From IMG/VR virus record IMGVR_UViG_3300044822_000051, positions 1-51,590 of that record: a DNA stretch of 51,590 nucleotides, one strand, 5' to 3'. The notes under the pieces are model-generated. The model had not been told where the DNA came from, ran no database searches, and was given only the letters and a program-made list of their open reading frames with translations. Of the stretch, positions 14,443 to 21,870 are shown in pieces (the first letter of the stretch is position 1; each line of letters starts with the position of its first letter). A program made the position numbers and the translations under genes. The DNA is from a virus.

Positions 14443-15369
14443 ATGGAAATTGCGACAGTTCCCGCGGGATCAGCCGTTGCGGCGCCCGCCGACGCCCTCG
14501 AGCCGACCCGCGCCGAAAAAACCGTGGAGTTTGCTCGCGCCAAGTGCAACGCTGCAGAACAGGCGTTTGCAGAGCACTGGGCATCATGCGGCAACAAGGC
14601 CAAGGCGTACAGGTTGGCGATGGGCTACGGCCAGAAGCCTAACGATGAAGTACGTGGGCGCAAGCCGCCGTTCCGCATGTATGCTTCAGCCATTGAGTAC
14701 AGCTTTCGGCCGCACGTCATGGCCTACTTCAACGCGCTGAAATCCCTGGCTGCAGAACGTGCACTGATAGACGTGCAACGCATCCTGCAACACGACGCAG
14801 CAATTGTGACCGCGTGGGAGCAAGGCGCCGCGAATGACCTAACCAGTTATGTTTGGATGAATTGCCGCCGTTGCTGGGGCATAGATGGCGAATACCAGTG
14901 GATTGATGAGAAGGAGTTCGCTGATGCGGGCGCGGCGTGGTTCGCCCAGGTAGCAACGACGTCGGCCGACAATCCCACTCCAGCTCAGCCTACAGATAAA
15001 GGCGGCTACGGGTTTCATGACTGGAATGAGCCCAATCCTGATTGTCGGGCGTGTAAGGGACTGGGTGATCAGCGCAGCATCGTGGCAGATACCACGAAGT
15101 TGGAAGGTGCCGCCGCCGTGCTCTATCGCGGGATAAAGCAAACGGCGAACGGCATTGAAGTGCTAACTCACGACGTAGACAAGGCCAAAGAGCGGCTGCT
15201 CAAGGCTTCGCGCGTTTACGGCGACTCGGCAACCGATGTAGCTCGAGGGGCTGCTGCAGGGGCTGCTGCGGGGGCTGCGGCAGCTCAGGCAGCAAGCCGT
15301 ACAGCTGTCGTCGCCGAGACCATGACGGACGAACAGGCAGCACGGGCGTATTTGGAGCTGGCGGGTTAA
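14443..15369 (+). CDS. Terminase small subunit
   Basis: 308 residues from ATG at 14443 (MEIATVPAGSAV). The text CRRCWGIDGEYQW, then NPDCRACKGLGDQRSIVADT and AVLYRGIKQTANGIEVLTHD is typical of phage small terminases of this length, with an N-terminal DNA-binding helical domain and a C-x2-C / C-x2-C zinc site in the middle. An Ala-rich stretch (about 270-290) precedes the end. It recognises phage DNA and recruits the large subunit. The ribosome site is weak and a GTG at 14416 is possible. A minus-strand accessory cassette separates it from terL. Confidence 0.85.
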   Translation: MEIATVPAGSAVAAPADALEPTRAEKTVEFARAKCNAAEQAFAEHWASCGNKAKAYRLAMGYGQKPNDEVRGRKPPFRMYASAIEYSFRPHVMAYFNALKSLAAERALIDVQRILQHDAAIVTAWEQGAANDLTSYVWMNCRRCWGIDGEYQWIDEKEFADAGAAWFAQVATTSADNPTPAQPTDKGGYGFHDWNEPNPDCRACKGLGDQRSIVADTTKLEGAAAVLYRGIKQTANGIEVLTHDVDKAKERLLKASRVYGDSATDVARGAAAGAAAGAAAAQAASRTAVVAETMTDEQAARAYLELAG

Positions 15370-15502
15370 ACAGCAGCAGCCCTCCTACGTGCGACGAATT
15401 GCGCACTTTGTAGAGTTTCCAGCACAGCGAGCAATCGTTATCCACCGGCACCGAAAGGCCCGCGTAGGTAGGATGCAGGGGGCATGCTAGTGTGATGCTC
15501 AT
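15200..15502 (-). CDS. Small protein with zinc-type N-terminus, overlaps terS 3' end
   Basis: Up to 100 residues. The first 40 (CPLHPTYAGLSVPVDNDCSL then CWKLYKV) match a short phage protein type with C..H.....C..C. The last 56 codons run antisense over terS and have poor composition, so the gene may be shorter or recently extended by loss of its stop. AGGA six bases before the ATG; the ATG overlaps the upstream stop (ATGA). Last gene of the operator 6 cassette. Confidence 0.55.
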   Translation of the reverse strand: MSITLACPLHPTYAGLSVPVDNDCSLCWKLYKVRNSSHVGGLLLFNPPAPNTPVLPVRPSWSRRRQLYGLLPELPQPPQQPLQQPLELHRLPSRRKRAKP

Positions 15503-15627
15503 TTGAAATCCTGACAGACTATCAAGTAGGTTCCGTTAGTGAAACCGAGCGATGGCGTCTTGTTCAAGTATGTTACTGAGCGCACCGTTTTGCCCAGCAG
15601 TTGGGTTGCGTCGCCGAGGATACTCAT
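15499..15627 (-). CDS. 42-residue hypothetical protein
   Basis: MSILGDATQLLGKTVRSVTY at the start, LGFTNGTYLIVCQDFK at the end. GGAG nine bases before the ATG, six bases after the upstream stop, and an ATGA overlap with the next gene. Resembles a small beta-barrel, unassigned. Confidence 0.6.
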   Translation of the reverse strand: MSILGDATQLLGKTVRSVTYLNKTPSLGFTNGTYLIVCQDFK

Positions 15628-15633
15628 GTTGCC

Positions 15634-15840
15634 CTACTCCCAAACGTCGCCATTATCACAATGCCAAAGTATGTCATCCTGTAGGATTGGCCCAGCCCAC
15701 CGAGGGCGCACTTGATCAGTTGGAACGCAATGATGTGTTACGTTAAAGGCGTGTCGGGCTATTAGATACGATACGATAAACCCCACCAATCCAACACAGA
15801 GCATCAGTATGAGCGACATAAGCCATTCCCAGTGTTTCAT
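15634..15840 (-). CDS. Small single-pass membrane protein
   Basis: 68 residues. MKHWEWLMSLILMLCVGLVG begins a membrane helix (about residues 7-28) followed by a polar tail with two cysteines. GGAG seven bases before the ATG, and an ATGA overlap with the upstream gene. Could alter the host envelope, for example exclusion; inference only. Confidence 0.7.
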   Translation of the reverse strand: MKHWEWLMSLILMLCVGLVGFIVSYLIARHAFNVTHHCVPTDQVRPRWAGPILQDDILWHCDNGDVWE

Positions 15841-16208
15841 ACCAGCACTCCTTCGTAGCCCCGTTCGCGTTGGTTGAGCCAGTCGCACACAGCTTGTGCG
15901 TCGTTGTCGTTGTACGCGCTGCGGTGCGAGCCGCAAAAATCCGCGTAGCTGAACAGTGACCCGTATGCCCATACTAGCTCGCCGCATATGGCCGGAAACA
16001 CCCCTGCGACCTTTTTCGTCAGGTACGTCTTGGGCGGCGCGGGGTCCACTATAGCGACTAGGATTCTAGGCTCACTCTTGGCCCAAACTTCGACAGGCGC
16101 GCGAAATCGGTTGGCCAGATTCGCCGCCGCGTCTAGATACGGCCTGAGTATTGAATCATCGCCTTGCGCGTAGCGACGTGATTTAGCTTCAGACATCAGA
16201 ATGTGCAT
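15837..16208 (-). CDS. Hypothetical protein, first sure gene of the operator 6 cassette
   Basis: 123 residues, MHILMSEAKSRRYAQGDDSI at the start. AGGAG seven bases before the ATG. Contains a compact alpha/beta stretch (VWAKSEPRILVAIVDPA) and a C-terminal NDNDAQAVCDWLNQRERGY helix. No family recognised. Transcribed from the promoter at 16406-16434, against the late genes. Confidence 0.68.
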   Translation of the reverse strand: MHILMSEAKSRRYAQGDDSILRPYLDAAANLANRFRAPVEVWAKSEPRILVAIVDPAPPKTYLTKKVAGVFPAICGELVWAYGSLFSYADFCGSHRSAYNDNDAQAVCDWLNQRERGYEGVLV

Positions 16209-16274
16209 GGTTGGGCTCCTACTTTAGTAAATCGCGTCGGGTGCGTTACAATGCTCGCACGGCTACCGTATCGT

Positions 16275-16385
16275 TCACGGTAGATCCGTTTCAATCTGTT
16301 CGGCGCGGAAGTTCAAATCTTCGATGGCTTCCCGCGTATCTTCGCCGAGTTCTTTAAATGCCTCCGTTTCGATGAAATTGCGCAG
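16275..16385 (-). CDS. Possible 36-residue acidic peptide with no standard start
   Basis: The frame reads RNFIETEAFKELGEDTREAI and continues EDLNFRAEQIETDLP, an amphipathic acidic helix with coding-like composition. No ATG, GTG or TTG is in frame after the promoter; CTG at 16385 is the only near start. Either unusual initiation or a truncated remnant. Confidence 0.3.
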   Translation of the reverse strand: MRNFIETEAFKELGEDTREAIEDLNFRAEQIETDLP

Positions 16386-16405
16386 TTCAAGGCAGATGTG
16401 AGCCC

Positions 16406-16434
16406 AGTATACTGACGGCGCCGTCAGTTTGCAA
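16406..16434 (-). promoter_or_regulatory. Promoter with operator 6 (16411-16428)
   Basis: Minus strand TTGCAA, 17 bp, TATACT. The palindrome ACTGACGGCGCCGTCAGT fills the spacer. The -35 box starts immediately after the TAG of the gene at 16435-16719. Drives the 15.2-16.2 kb cassette. Confidence 0.78.
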
Positions 16435-16719
16435 CTAGTAAATCGCGTTAGGTGTGTCAGTGATCCCGTGAGCCATCATGAAATAAATGCGCTTGCTTAC
16501 CTGCGTTGCCACGGGCTCGCCAAAGCGGAACATCCCCACGATGAATATTCCAGGCGTGGGTATGGGCTCACCTACCCACTTGATAAATTCGGCCTGCAGA
16601 AACAAGCGCGCCTCGGTTTGTTCGGGGCTGCGGTCTGGCGCTTGCACCATATCGACAAGGCGCCGTACTTGGCGCATAGCCTCGGCGTGCTGCACTCGGG
16701 CGAAGTTGAGGGTTGGCAT
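16435..16719 (-). CDS. Hypothetical protein under operator 7
   Basis: 94 residues from ATG at 16719 (MPTLNFARVQHAEAMRQVRR), with GGAG nine bases upstream. The frame stays open to 16800, but that extension reads through the promoter and operator, and an ATG there lies within the -10 box, so it cannot be the start. C-terminal IFIVGMFRFGEPVATQVSKR. No family recognised. Confidence 0.62.
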   Translation of the reverse strand: MPTLNFARVQHAEAMRQVRRLVDMVQAPDRSPEQTEARLFLQAEFIKWVGEPIPTPGIFIVGMFRFGEPVATQVSKRIYFMMAHGITDTPNAIY

Positions 16720-16771
16720 GGGGCGCTGCTCCGTGTTAGGCGCGCTGGCATTATCGCCAGGGGTTGATATA

Positions 16772-16800
16772 CTCATACTGACGGCGCCGTCAGTTTGCAA
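16772..16800 (-). promoter_or_regulatory. Promoter with operator 7 (16777-16794)
   Basis: Minus strand TTGCAA, 17 bp, TATGAG, with the same perfect palindrome as operators 6, 8 and 11. The flanks match operator 8 beyond the promoter (GCTTTATTTGC), pointing to duplication of the whole promoter module. Confidence 0.75.
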
Positions 16801-16814
16801 GCTTTATTTGCGAG

Positions 16815-16958
16815 TCAAAAATGCCAACTTATGGCTTGGACGGCTTCCGCGCGCGTACGGTGCAGCGAGTGCGTCACACTGGTTTGACCATGCTTTGTCT
16901 CATAGTAGGCTGTAGCCTTCCACAACGCGCCGTGGCGGCTGATAATGGCCGCAAACAT
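16815..16958 (-). CDS. 47-residue hypothetical protein
   Basis: MFAAIISRHGALWKATAYYE at the start, then THSLHRTRAEAVQAISWHF. The ATG directly follows the stop of the upstream gene (TAGATG), so the two form an operon under operator 8. Resembles small beta-hairpin-plus-helix DNA-binding proteins (integrase-arm type), but that is weak. Confidence 0.6.
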   Translation of the reverse strand: MFAAIISRHGALWKATAYYETKHGQTSVTHSLHRTRAEAVQAISWHF

Positions 16959-17174
16959 CTAGCGGCGCACCTTGGAAAATTCGGTCTTGGTGCCGTCCGC
17001 ATTCACGAGCATGTGGCGGACCTTGCGGGCCTTTGCAGCCGGTGCAGGAGACCAACGGGTAAAGCCGTTGTCGTTCTGCACAACGTTTGCGTTGAGGGGT
17101 TTGGCGTAGGCTATCGCGGTGAGAAAGCTGTTGAAGCCTTTCCCGTTTACTGAGTATGTGTATTTCGTTTCCAT
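16959..17174 (-). CDS. Hypothetical protein under operator 8, predicted leaderless
   Basis: 71 residues from ATG at 17174, METKYTYSVNGKGFNSFLTA. The -10 box TATATT ends eight bases before the ATG, which places the transcription start at or next to the initiation codon, with no ribosome site. An extension to 17210 would read through the operator and is rejected. Basic C-terminus. No family recognised. Confidence 0.6.
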   Translation of the reverse strand: METKYTYSVNGKGFNSFLTAIAYAKPLNANVVQNDNGFTRWSPAPAAKARKVRHMLVNADGTKTEFSKVRR

Positions 17175-17181
17175 GGGAGAT

Positions 17182-17210
17182 AATATACTGACGGCGCCGT
17201 CAGTTTGCAA
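17182..17210 (-). promoter_or_regulatory. Promoter with operator 8 (17187-17204)
   Basis: Minus strand TTGCAA, 17 bp, TATATT, perfect palindrome in the spacer. Reads away from terL, which starts 48 bases to the right. Confidence 0.75.
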
Positions 17211-17257
17211 GCTTTATTTGCAGCTTATGCTGATGCGCCTTTACACTGCGCCTACTT

Positions 17258-19054
17258 ATGTTAAATTCCGTAGCGGAACCGGGCGATTCGGGGCTCGTGG
17301 CTAACCCGGTAGCCGCAGGCGAGCCCCAGCTTTTAGAGCCCACCCCCAGCACCATCCAGTTCGATTGGCGCAACCCCCATTACGCACCGATATGGGCGAA
17401 GCGTATGCGCATGCTGGCCAAGCTGCGTGAGCCCAAAACCGGGCCGCGGTACCTCCAGGCCATGTTGCAGCATTACCGCGCGGGCAACATCGATAAAATG
17501 ATTGAAGATTGGGGCGTAACGTACAACCCGAAGAACGCGGGCACTGGGCGGCCCATTCTAATGACGTTTACCCTGTTCCCGCGCCAACGCGAGTTTATTC
17601 ACTGGCTGTGGGAGCGATACAAGGCGCAACGTGATGGCATCATGGTCAAGTCACGCGACTGCGGTGCATCCTGGCTAGCCATGGCGTTCAGCGTTTGTCT
17701 GTGCCGTTTGGAACATGGCGTATCGATAGGGTTTGGATCGGCGATTGAAGACAAGGTTGACCGCAGCGGCGATCCTGACTGTTTGTTCTGGAAAGGCCGC
17801 CAATTCATCAAGTTCCTACCACGCGAAATACGCGGCCCGTGGGATTGGAAGCGTAATAACGCCCACTTGCGCACATGGTTTGATGACACCGAGTCATCCA
17901 TTACGGGCGAAGCTGGCGACCGTCAAGGGCGCGGTGGCCGTAAGACCATGTATTTCCCTGATGAGTTCGCGTTCGTAGACAGGCCTAAAATCATCGATTC
18001 TAACCTGTTGGCCAACACGGACTGCCGTATAGAGATGTCCACGGTGAACGGGTTGGGCAACGTGTTCGCCGAGCGCGCTCGCGGCGGTAAAATCCCCAGG
18101 TTTGACTTCCACTATCGGGACGATCCGCGCAAGGTGAACCACGGACCAGATACGACCGTAATGTATGACATGGAGGACGGCAGCGGCCTGAAGCCTTACC
18201 GTGTACGAACTGGCGAATTGTGGCCCGATTTCCAGGCTAAGAAAGACAACGCCGATCCGACCAACTGGGCGCAGGAGTTTGACTGCGACTTCGCGGCGTC
18301 TGTGGAAGGTGTGTTAATTCCCCAGGAATGGGTACAAGCTGCGATTGGCGCGGCAGAGAAGTTGGGTTTACCCGTGGAAGGTGTGCGTCGCGTTATATGG
18401 GACTTGGCTGACGCGGGTAAGGATAAGAACGCCAACATATTCCGCCACGGTATCAGCATACAGGATGCTGAAGAGTTTGCCGGCGGTGAGGCGCGCATGC
18501 GCGAGTCAGCCATGCGCACGTTTGACTTCGTTGATAGGCATCAGGCCGGTGAGCTGTATTATGATGGTGACGGCATGGGCGGCCCTGCTGGGTCAATACT
18601 CAAGCCAATCGTGGAAGACAGGAAGAAACAGAGCCGTCGCTATGGGCTCACCATCGTTAGCTTTCGCGGCAGCGGTAAGGTGCTAGATCCTGAGAAACTG
18701 TGCCCTGGTACGCAGAATAAGAACAAGGACTACCTAGAGAACCAGAAGGCACAAAGTTGGATGGCGCTACGGTGGCGTTTTTGGAACACGTTCCTAGCGG
18801 TGACCGGTCAGCCCAAGTTTGATCCCACGTGCCTGATATCGATCAACCCCAAGATTAAGCTGTTGGCCAAACTCACCGGTGAGCTGTCGCAGCCCACGCG
18901 CCAGTGGAGCAAGAACGGCAAGCTGATGGTTGACAAGACGCCCGACGATGTGGCATCTCCCAACCTTGCGGACAGCGTCATGATGGGATTTGGGTACGTG
19001 CGCCCTGTTCTTTCATTTACACCTGAGATGTTAGAGGGTCTGGAAAATGGCTGA
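17258..19054 (+). CDS. Terminase large subunit
   Basis: 598 residues. ATPase: a non-classical Walker A K131-SRDCGASW and Walker B MYFPDEFAFVD (D235-E236). Nuclease: acidic residues in VIWDLADAGKD (about 390), YYDGDGMGG (about 430) and LADSVMMG near the C-terminus, as in RNase H-like terminase nucleases. It cuts and pumps DNA into the prohead. The start codon ATG at 17258 has no clear ribosome site; a promoter-like TTTACA with TAAATT lies around it, so a later start such as GTG near 17299 is possible. Confidence 0.93.
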   Translation: MLNSVAEPGDSGLVANPVAAGEPQLLEPTPSTIQFDWRNPHYAPIWAKRMRMLAKLREPKTGPRYLQAMLQHYRAGNIDKMIEDWGVTYNPKNAGTGRPILMTFTLFPRQREFIHWLWERYKAQRDGIMVKSRDCGASWLAMAFSVCLCRLEHGVSIGFGSAIEDKVDRSGDPDCLFWKGRQFIKFLPREIRGPWDWKRNNAHLRTWFDDTESSITGEAGDRQGRGGRKTMYFPDEFAFVDRPKIIDSNLLANTDCRIEMSTVNGLGNVFAERARGGKIPRFDFHYRDDPRKVNHGPDTTVMYDMEDGSGLKPYRVRTGELWPDFQAKKDNADPTNWAQEFDCDFAASVEGVLIPQEWVQAAIGAAEKLGLPVEGVRRVIWDLADAGKDKNANIFRHGISIQDAEEFAGGEARMRESAMRTFDFVDRHQAGELYYDGDGMGGPAGSILKPIVEDRKKQSRRYGLTIVSFRGSGKVLDPEKLCPGTQNKNKDYLENQKAQSWMALRWRFWNTFLAVTGQPKFDPTCLISINPKIKLLAKLTGELSQPTRQWSKNGKLMVDKTPDDVASPNLADSVMMGFGYVRPVLSFTPEMLEGLENG

Positions 19055-19187
19055 TATCGTCACTGTTATCGTAAATCCAGGATTGGTACGCAGGATGCAA
19101 GCTGAGGCAGATTACATGCCTAGTCACTATCCCAGCGGACGCGCGCTACTTGCGGATCGGCTGCGCGAGTTAGGTGAAGTGCCATGA
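19047..19187 (+). CDS. 46-residue hypothetical protein
   Basis: MADIVTVIVNPGLVRRMQAE at the start. The ATG lies inside the last codons of terL, and its TGA overlaps the next ATG. Coding is supported by the overlaps on both sides. Short beta strand plus helix, function unknown. Confidence 0.6.
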   Translation: MADIVTVIVNPGLVRRMQAEADYMPSHYPSGRALLADRLRELGEVP

Positions 19188-19417
19188 CGATGGGCCGCCG
19201 AGGCAAGTACGGCGCCTACGACATCCGACAGGCGCAGATAGATGGCCCAATATCCATGCTCACGCGTGAGCAGGATCGCGCCCTACGGGCTAAGGCGTGG
19301 CGCCACGTGCGTAGCATCAACGCTAAGGTAGCGCGCAAGGTCTGGCTGGCGCATAGGCGCAAAACCCGAGTTCCCAAAGGAACTATTGACTCTCCTGCCA
19401 TCGTGGGCGCAGACTGA
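19184..19417 (+). CDS. Small basic hypothetical protein
   Basis: 77 residues, MTMGRRGKYGAYDIRQAQID at the start, very rich in Arg and Lys in its second half (KAWRHVRSINAKVARKVWLA). ATGA overlap with the upstream gene. Probably nucleic-acid binding; unassigned. Confidence 0.62.
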   Translation: MTMGRRGKYGAYDIRQAQIDGPISMLTREQDRALRAKAWRHVRSINAKVARKVWLAHRRKTRVPKGTIDSPAIVGAD

Positions 19418-19423
19418 ACATCC

Positions 19424-19678
19424 ATGGGTAAAGGGCGAACGAAGGTCATACACGAGCCGGACTGCGCGGTAATCCAAGATATCGCTGCCGCTGTGGATGA
19501 AGCTGACGACACGCCGCACGTAGTGCCAAAATGCACCTGTGCTCGAGCACGGCGCCGAAAGCCTAAGCGTAAGTTACAACGGTCGAAACGCGGCGAGTCG
19601 TGCACGGCCGGCATGCAAGACGGTGTTGAAAGTCTGATGCACGGCAACTACAGGTCTTTCGCGGGGTATTATGAGTAA
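19424..19678 (+). CDS. Small basic Cys-containing protein
   Basis: 84 residues, MGKGRTKVIHEPDCAVIQDI at the start, with CTCARARRRKPKRKLQRSKR in the middle. The acidic N-half and strongly basic C-half suggest interaction with DNA or the terminase. It overlaps the next gene by eight bases. No family known to me. Confidence 0.6.
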   Translation: MGKGRTKVIHEPDCAVIQDIAAAVDEADDTPHVVPKCTCARARRRKPKRKLQRSKRGESCTAGMQDGVESLMHGNYRSFAGYYE

Positions 19679-19847
19679 GCGCAAAGCGAGCCTGATTCAC
19701 CGTGGTTTTCTGTATGCGCAAAAACGCGTCCATGGTGCCCAGCCGTTTGAAGGTATCTCAGCGCGGCTCATGCGCACCATGAGCCACGCTGAGGCTTGGA
19801 AACAGGGCTACCTTGCAGCACGCCGTGATGCGAAAAAAACGCAGTGA
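19671..19847 (+). CDS. 58-residue basic hypothetical protein
   Basis: MSKRKASLIHRGFLYAQKRV at the start, EAWKQGYLAARRDAKKTQ at the end. The EAW-x2-GY-x-A pattern is common in small phage proteins. Overlaps both neighbours. Function unknown. Confidence 0.6.
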   Translation: MSKRKASLIHRGFLYAQKRVHGAQPFEGISARLMRTMSHAEAWKQGYLAARRDAKKTQ

Positions 19848-20910
19848 GTCAACGGGTGATCCTGAGCTAGACGCCTATTTCAAGGCGGATAGAGCGGCGG
19901 ACAACCGTTTTACTCCACGTCGATTAAAACCTAAAACCCTCGCCTCGATCCAACCCAATGTTGGCGTTACCACATGGTATAGGAACGAGCTGTACGCGTT
20001 GGTGCGGCAGTCGCATGTTGATTTACTTAAGGAGCTGAAAGCGCCAACTGAGGTGGCGCTGGCGCAGGATGCGCGTATACGTCTGGCCGGGGTTCGGTAC
20101 GTAAAGCCGCAAATTGTCCACCTCGCATACGATAGCGATGGGCAAGCTGTTGAGTCTGAGGTGGTACCCGAGCGTTGGGAAATTACGTGCGATGCCGCGT
20201 CCCCCAACGCGCGCCTAGACGCTGCGCTCAAACGCTGGGGCGCGAAGTGGAACGGTAAGTTTGACAAGGCTGCGCAGCACATCGCCAAACGGTTCGCCAG
20301 TAAGAGCTATAAGGCCACGCAGGCGCAGTTCCTTGCCGAGCTCAAGAAAGCCGGTTTCACCGTACGGTTCAAAGTTACCAAGGCATCCTTGGAGGCGTTC
20401 CGGGCCACCGTGGCCGAGAATGTTGGGTTGATAAAATCGATTCAATCGCAGTATCTAACACGCGTGCAAGGTGACGTATGGCGAGCGGTGACCCGTGGCT
20501 CAGACTTGTACACACTGAGTCAGACTTTACGGAAGAGTTACGACGTGACAACGAAGCGTGCTGCACTGATAGCGCGCGACCAGAATGCGAAGGCCAAGGC
20601 GACGATAGAGAACACGCGCCGAATGGAGCTTGGGATTACGCAAGCTATATGGCAGCACTCATCCGCCGGGAAGGAGCCCAGGCCGTCTCATGTAGCTATG
20701 AACGGGAAAACTTTCGAGCTGGCAAAGGGTATGTTCGATTCTGATGAACAAGAGTGGATTTTGCCCGGCCAATTGATAAACTGCCGCTGTACGTCCAGGG
20801 CAATCTTGCCTATGTTGGGTCAAGGCGACGATAGAGAACACGCGCCGCATGGAGCTTGGGATTACGCAAGCTATACGGCAGCACTCATCCGCAGGGTGAC
20901 TGAAATCTAG
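19828..20910 (+). CDS. MuF-like minor head protein (head morphogenesis) with novel C-terminus
   Basis: 360 residues. The C-terminal third has the Mu gpF / SPP1 gp7-type pattern: AALIARDQNAKAKATIENTR, IWQHSSAGKEPRPSHVAMNG, and WILPGQLINCRCTSRAI. These minor head proteins act during prohead assembly or enter the cell with the DNA. The last 30 residues (QGDDREHAPHGAWDYASYTA and on) are encoded by a near copy of 20595-20670 read in another frame, so the tail is a new addition. ATG at 19828 overlaps the upstream gene by 20 bases. Confidence 0.85.
   Translation: MRKKRSESTGDPELDAYFKADRAADNRFTPRRLKPKTLASIQPNVGVTTWYRNELYALVRQSHVDLLKELKAPTEVALAQDARIRLAGVRYVKPQIVHLAYDSDGQAVESEVVPERWEITCDAASPNARLDAALKRWGAKWNGKFDKAAQHIAKRFASKSYKATQAQFLAELKKAGFTVRFKVTKASLEAFRATVAENVGLIKSIQSQYLTRVQGDVWRAVTRGSDLYTLSQTLRKSYDVTTKRAALIARDQNAKAKATIENTRRMELGITQAIWQHSSAGKEPRPSHVAMNGKTFELAKGMFDSDEQEWILPGQLINCRCTSRAILPMLGQGDDREHAPHGAWDYASYTAALIRRVTEI
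20595..20670 (+). repeat. 76-bp direct repeat within the MuF-like gene, copy 1 (copy 2 at 20821-20896)
   Basis: 73 of 76 positions are identical between 20595-20670 and 20821-20896. Copy 1 encodes KATIENTRRMELGITQAIWQ in the main frame. Copy 2 is in another frame and supplies the C-terminal end of the same protein. Confidence 0.92.
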
Positions 20911-20913
20911 AGC

Positions 20914-20942
20914 TTGCAGACTGACGGCCCAGTCAGTATACT
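20914..20942 (+). promoter_or_regulatory. Promoter with operator 9 (20920-20937)
   Basis: Plus strand TTGCAG, 17 bp, TATACT with ACTGACGGCCCAGTCAGT in the spacer. The only promoter of this type facing the same way as the late genes. It drives 20972-21833. Confidence 0.75.
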
Positions 20943-20971
20943 GCGCCGGTCATTGAAGAGTTAGCACAATC

Positions 20972-21103
20972 ATGCACTGCTGCGGCTGTAAAGTCAGTTG
21001 GTTTTATAACTTTTGTTGCCGCTGGTGCGGGGCTGACTATTCGAAGGTCATAGATCTATTTACTGAGGAGAACACGAAACATGAAACGAGAGATGTTGGA
21101 TAA
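20972..21103 (+). CDS. 43-residue zinc-ribbon protein
   Basis: MHCCGCKVSWFYNFCCRWCG at the start: two knuckles, C-x2-C and C-x2-C, nine bases of linker apart, enough for one zinc. About 30 bases after the -10 box of operator 9. Its 3' end overlaps the next gene by 23 bases. No strong ribosome site is visible. Confidence 0.6.
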   Translation: MHCCGCKVSWFYNFCCRWCGADYSKVIDLFTEENTKHETRDVG

Positions 21104-21833
21104 ACTGATTAGGTTGATTTGCGCGGCTACGCCTGATTGGTCGCCTACGCAGCGTGAGCAATGTAATAAGCTCATAAAGGATCTGCGCGACATGTGCCCG
21201 AGTGTTGAGGAGTTGGCCCATGCGGCGAAATCTAAGATTGACTGGGCGAATCAGGTTAACATGGGTTCGGTGGCCAAGGCCGAAGCGTCGTCCCCGAATG
21301 CTGCCGAAATGGCCAAGGGTGAATCGCCGCGACCCCATTTGGAGTTGGCTGAAGAACTCCATGCAGTGCGTCAAGAGCTCAACTTGTGTAAGGCGCGGGC
21401 CGTAGCGGTTGATGATGCGCAGAAGGAGTTGGCCCGAGTGGTCGGTGTTAACCGTGAGATTGACCGTGCACGGGATGCTTTGGCCAAGGAGTTGGCCCGA
21501 GTGGTACAGACGAGTGGTACAGAGTTGGCCGAATCTAAAAAGTGGGCAAGCCGATTACAGGAAGAGTTGAATGTTGCGATTGCGAACAAGAATGACTACC
21601 GCTTCGAACGGGAGAAGTTGGCTGAAGAACTCGATGCAGTGCGTCAAGAGCTAGACATAGCGCACCGCACACTCGCCAGCAAAAATGAAGAGTTGGCAGA
21701 GTTCAAGAAATTCGTCGAAGATTTGAGTGAAGATCTGCCATCGTCGTATTCCGCGGGAGCTAAGATATGGGTCAAATGTCAAAAATATGGGCTGAAGTGG
21801 CGCGGCGTGCCTCAGGTGCCCTACTACGCCTGA
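21081..21833 (+). CDS. Coiled-coil protein containing a major capsid peptide
   Basis: 250 residues. GAGGAG nine bases before the ATG. After an N-terminal helical head, residues 52-64 read KIDWANQVNMGSV, identical to residues 147-159 of the major capsid protein (27398-28435). Residues about 85-235 form a long heptad coiled coil with internal repeats (LAEELHAVRQEL and LAEELDAVRQEL; KELARVV twice). It is expressed from the operator 9 promoter. Possible roles are assembly regulator, decoy, or trigger of capsid-sensing host systems; none is shown. Confidence 0.7.
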   Translation: MKREMLDKLIRLICAATPDWSPTQREQCNKLIKDLRDMCPSVEELAHAAKSKIDWANQVNMGSVAKAEASSPNAAEMAKGESPRPHLELAEELHAVRQELNLCKARAVAVDDAQKELARVVGVNREIDRARDALAKELARVVQTSGTELAESKKWASRLQEELNVAIANKNDYRFEREKLAEELDAVRQELDIAHRTLASKNEELAEFKKFVEDLSEDLPSSYSAGAKIWVKCQKYGLKWRGVPQVPYYA

Positions 21834-21870
21834 TTTGACATAATATCGCATAGCCCCGCACCATGGGGCT
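21834..21870 (+). promoter_or_regulatory. TTTGACATAAT motif and start-site hairpin before portal
   Basis: TTTGACATAAT (21834-21844) recurs at 25382-25392 and, as TTTAACATAAT, at 32601-32611, always 9-52 bases before a plus-strand structural gene. It lacks a proper -35/-10 pair and may be a phage late-promoter element. AGCCCC/GGGGCT then forms a hairpin ending at the portal ATG, so no free Shine-Dalgarno is present. Confidence 0.4.

Noticed and set aside
16719-16800. N-terminal extension of the 16435 gene (and similarly 17174-17210) starting MQTDGAVS
   Set aside because: The extension is a translation of the operator and promoter, so it is not transcribed from that promoter.
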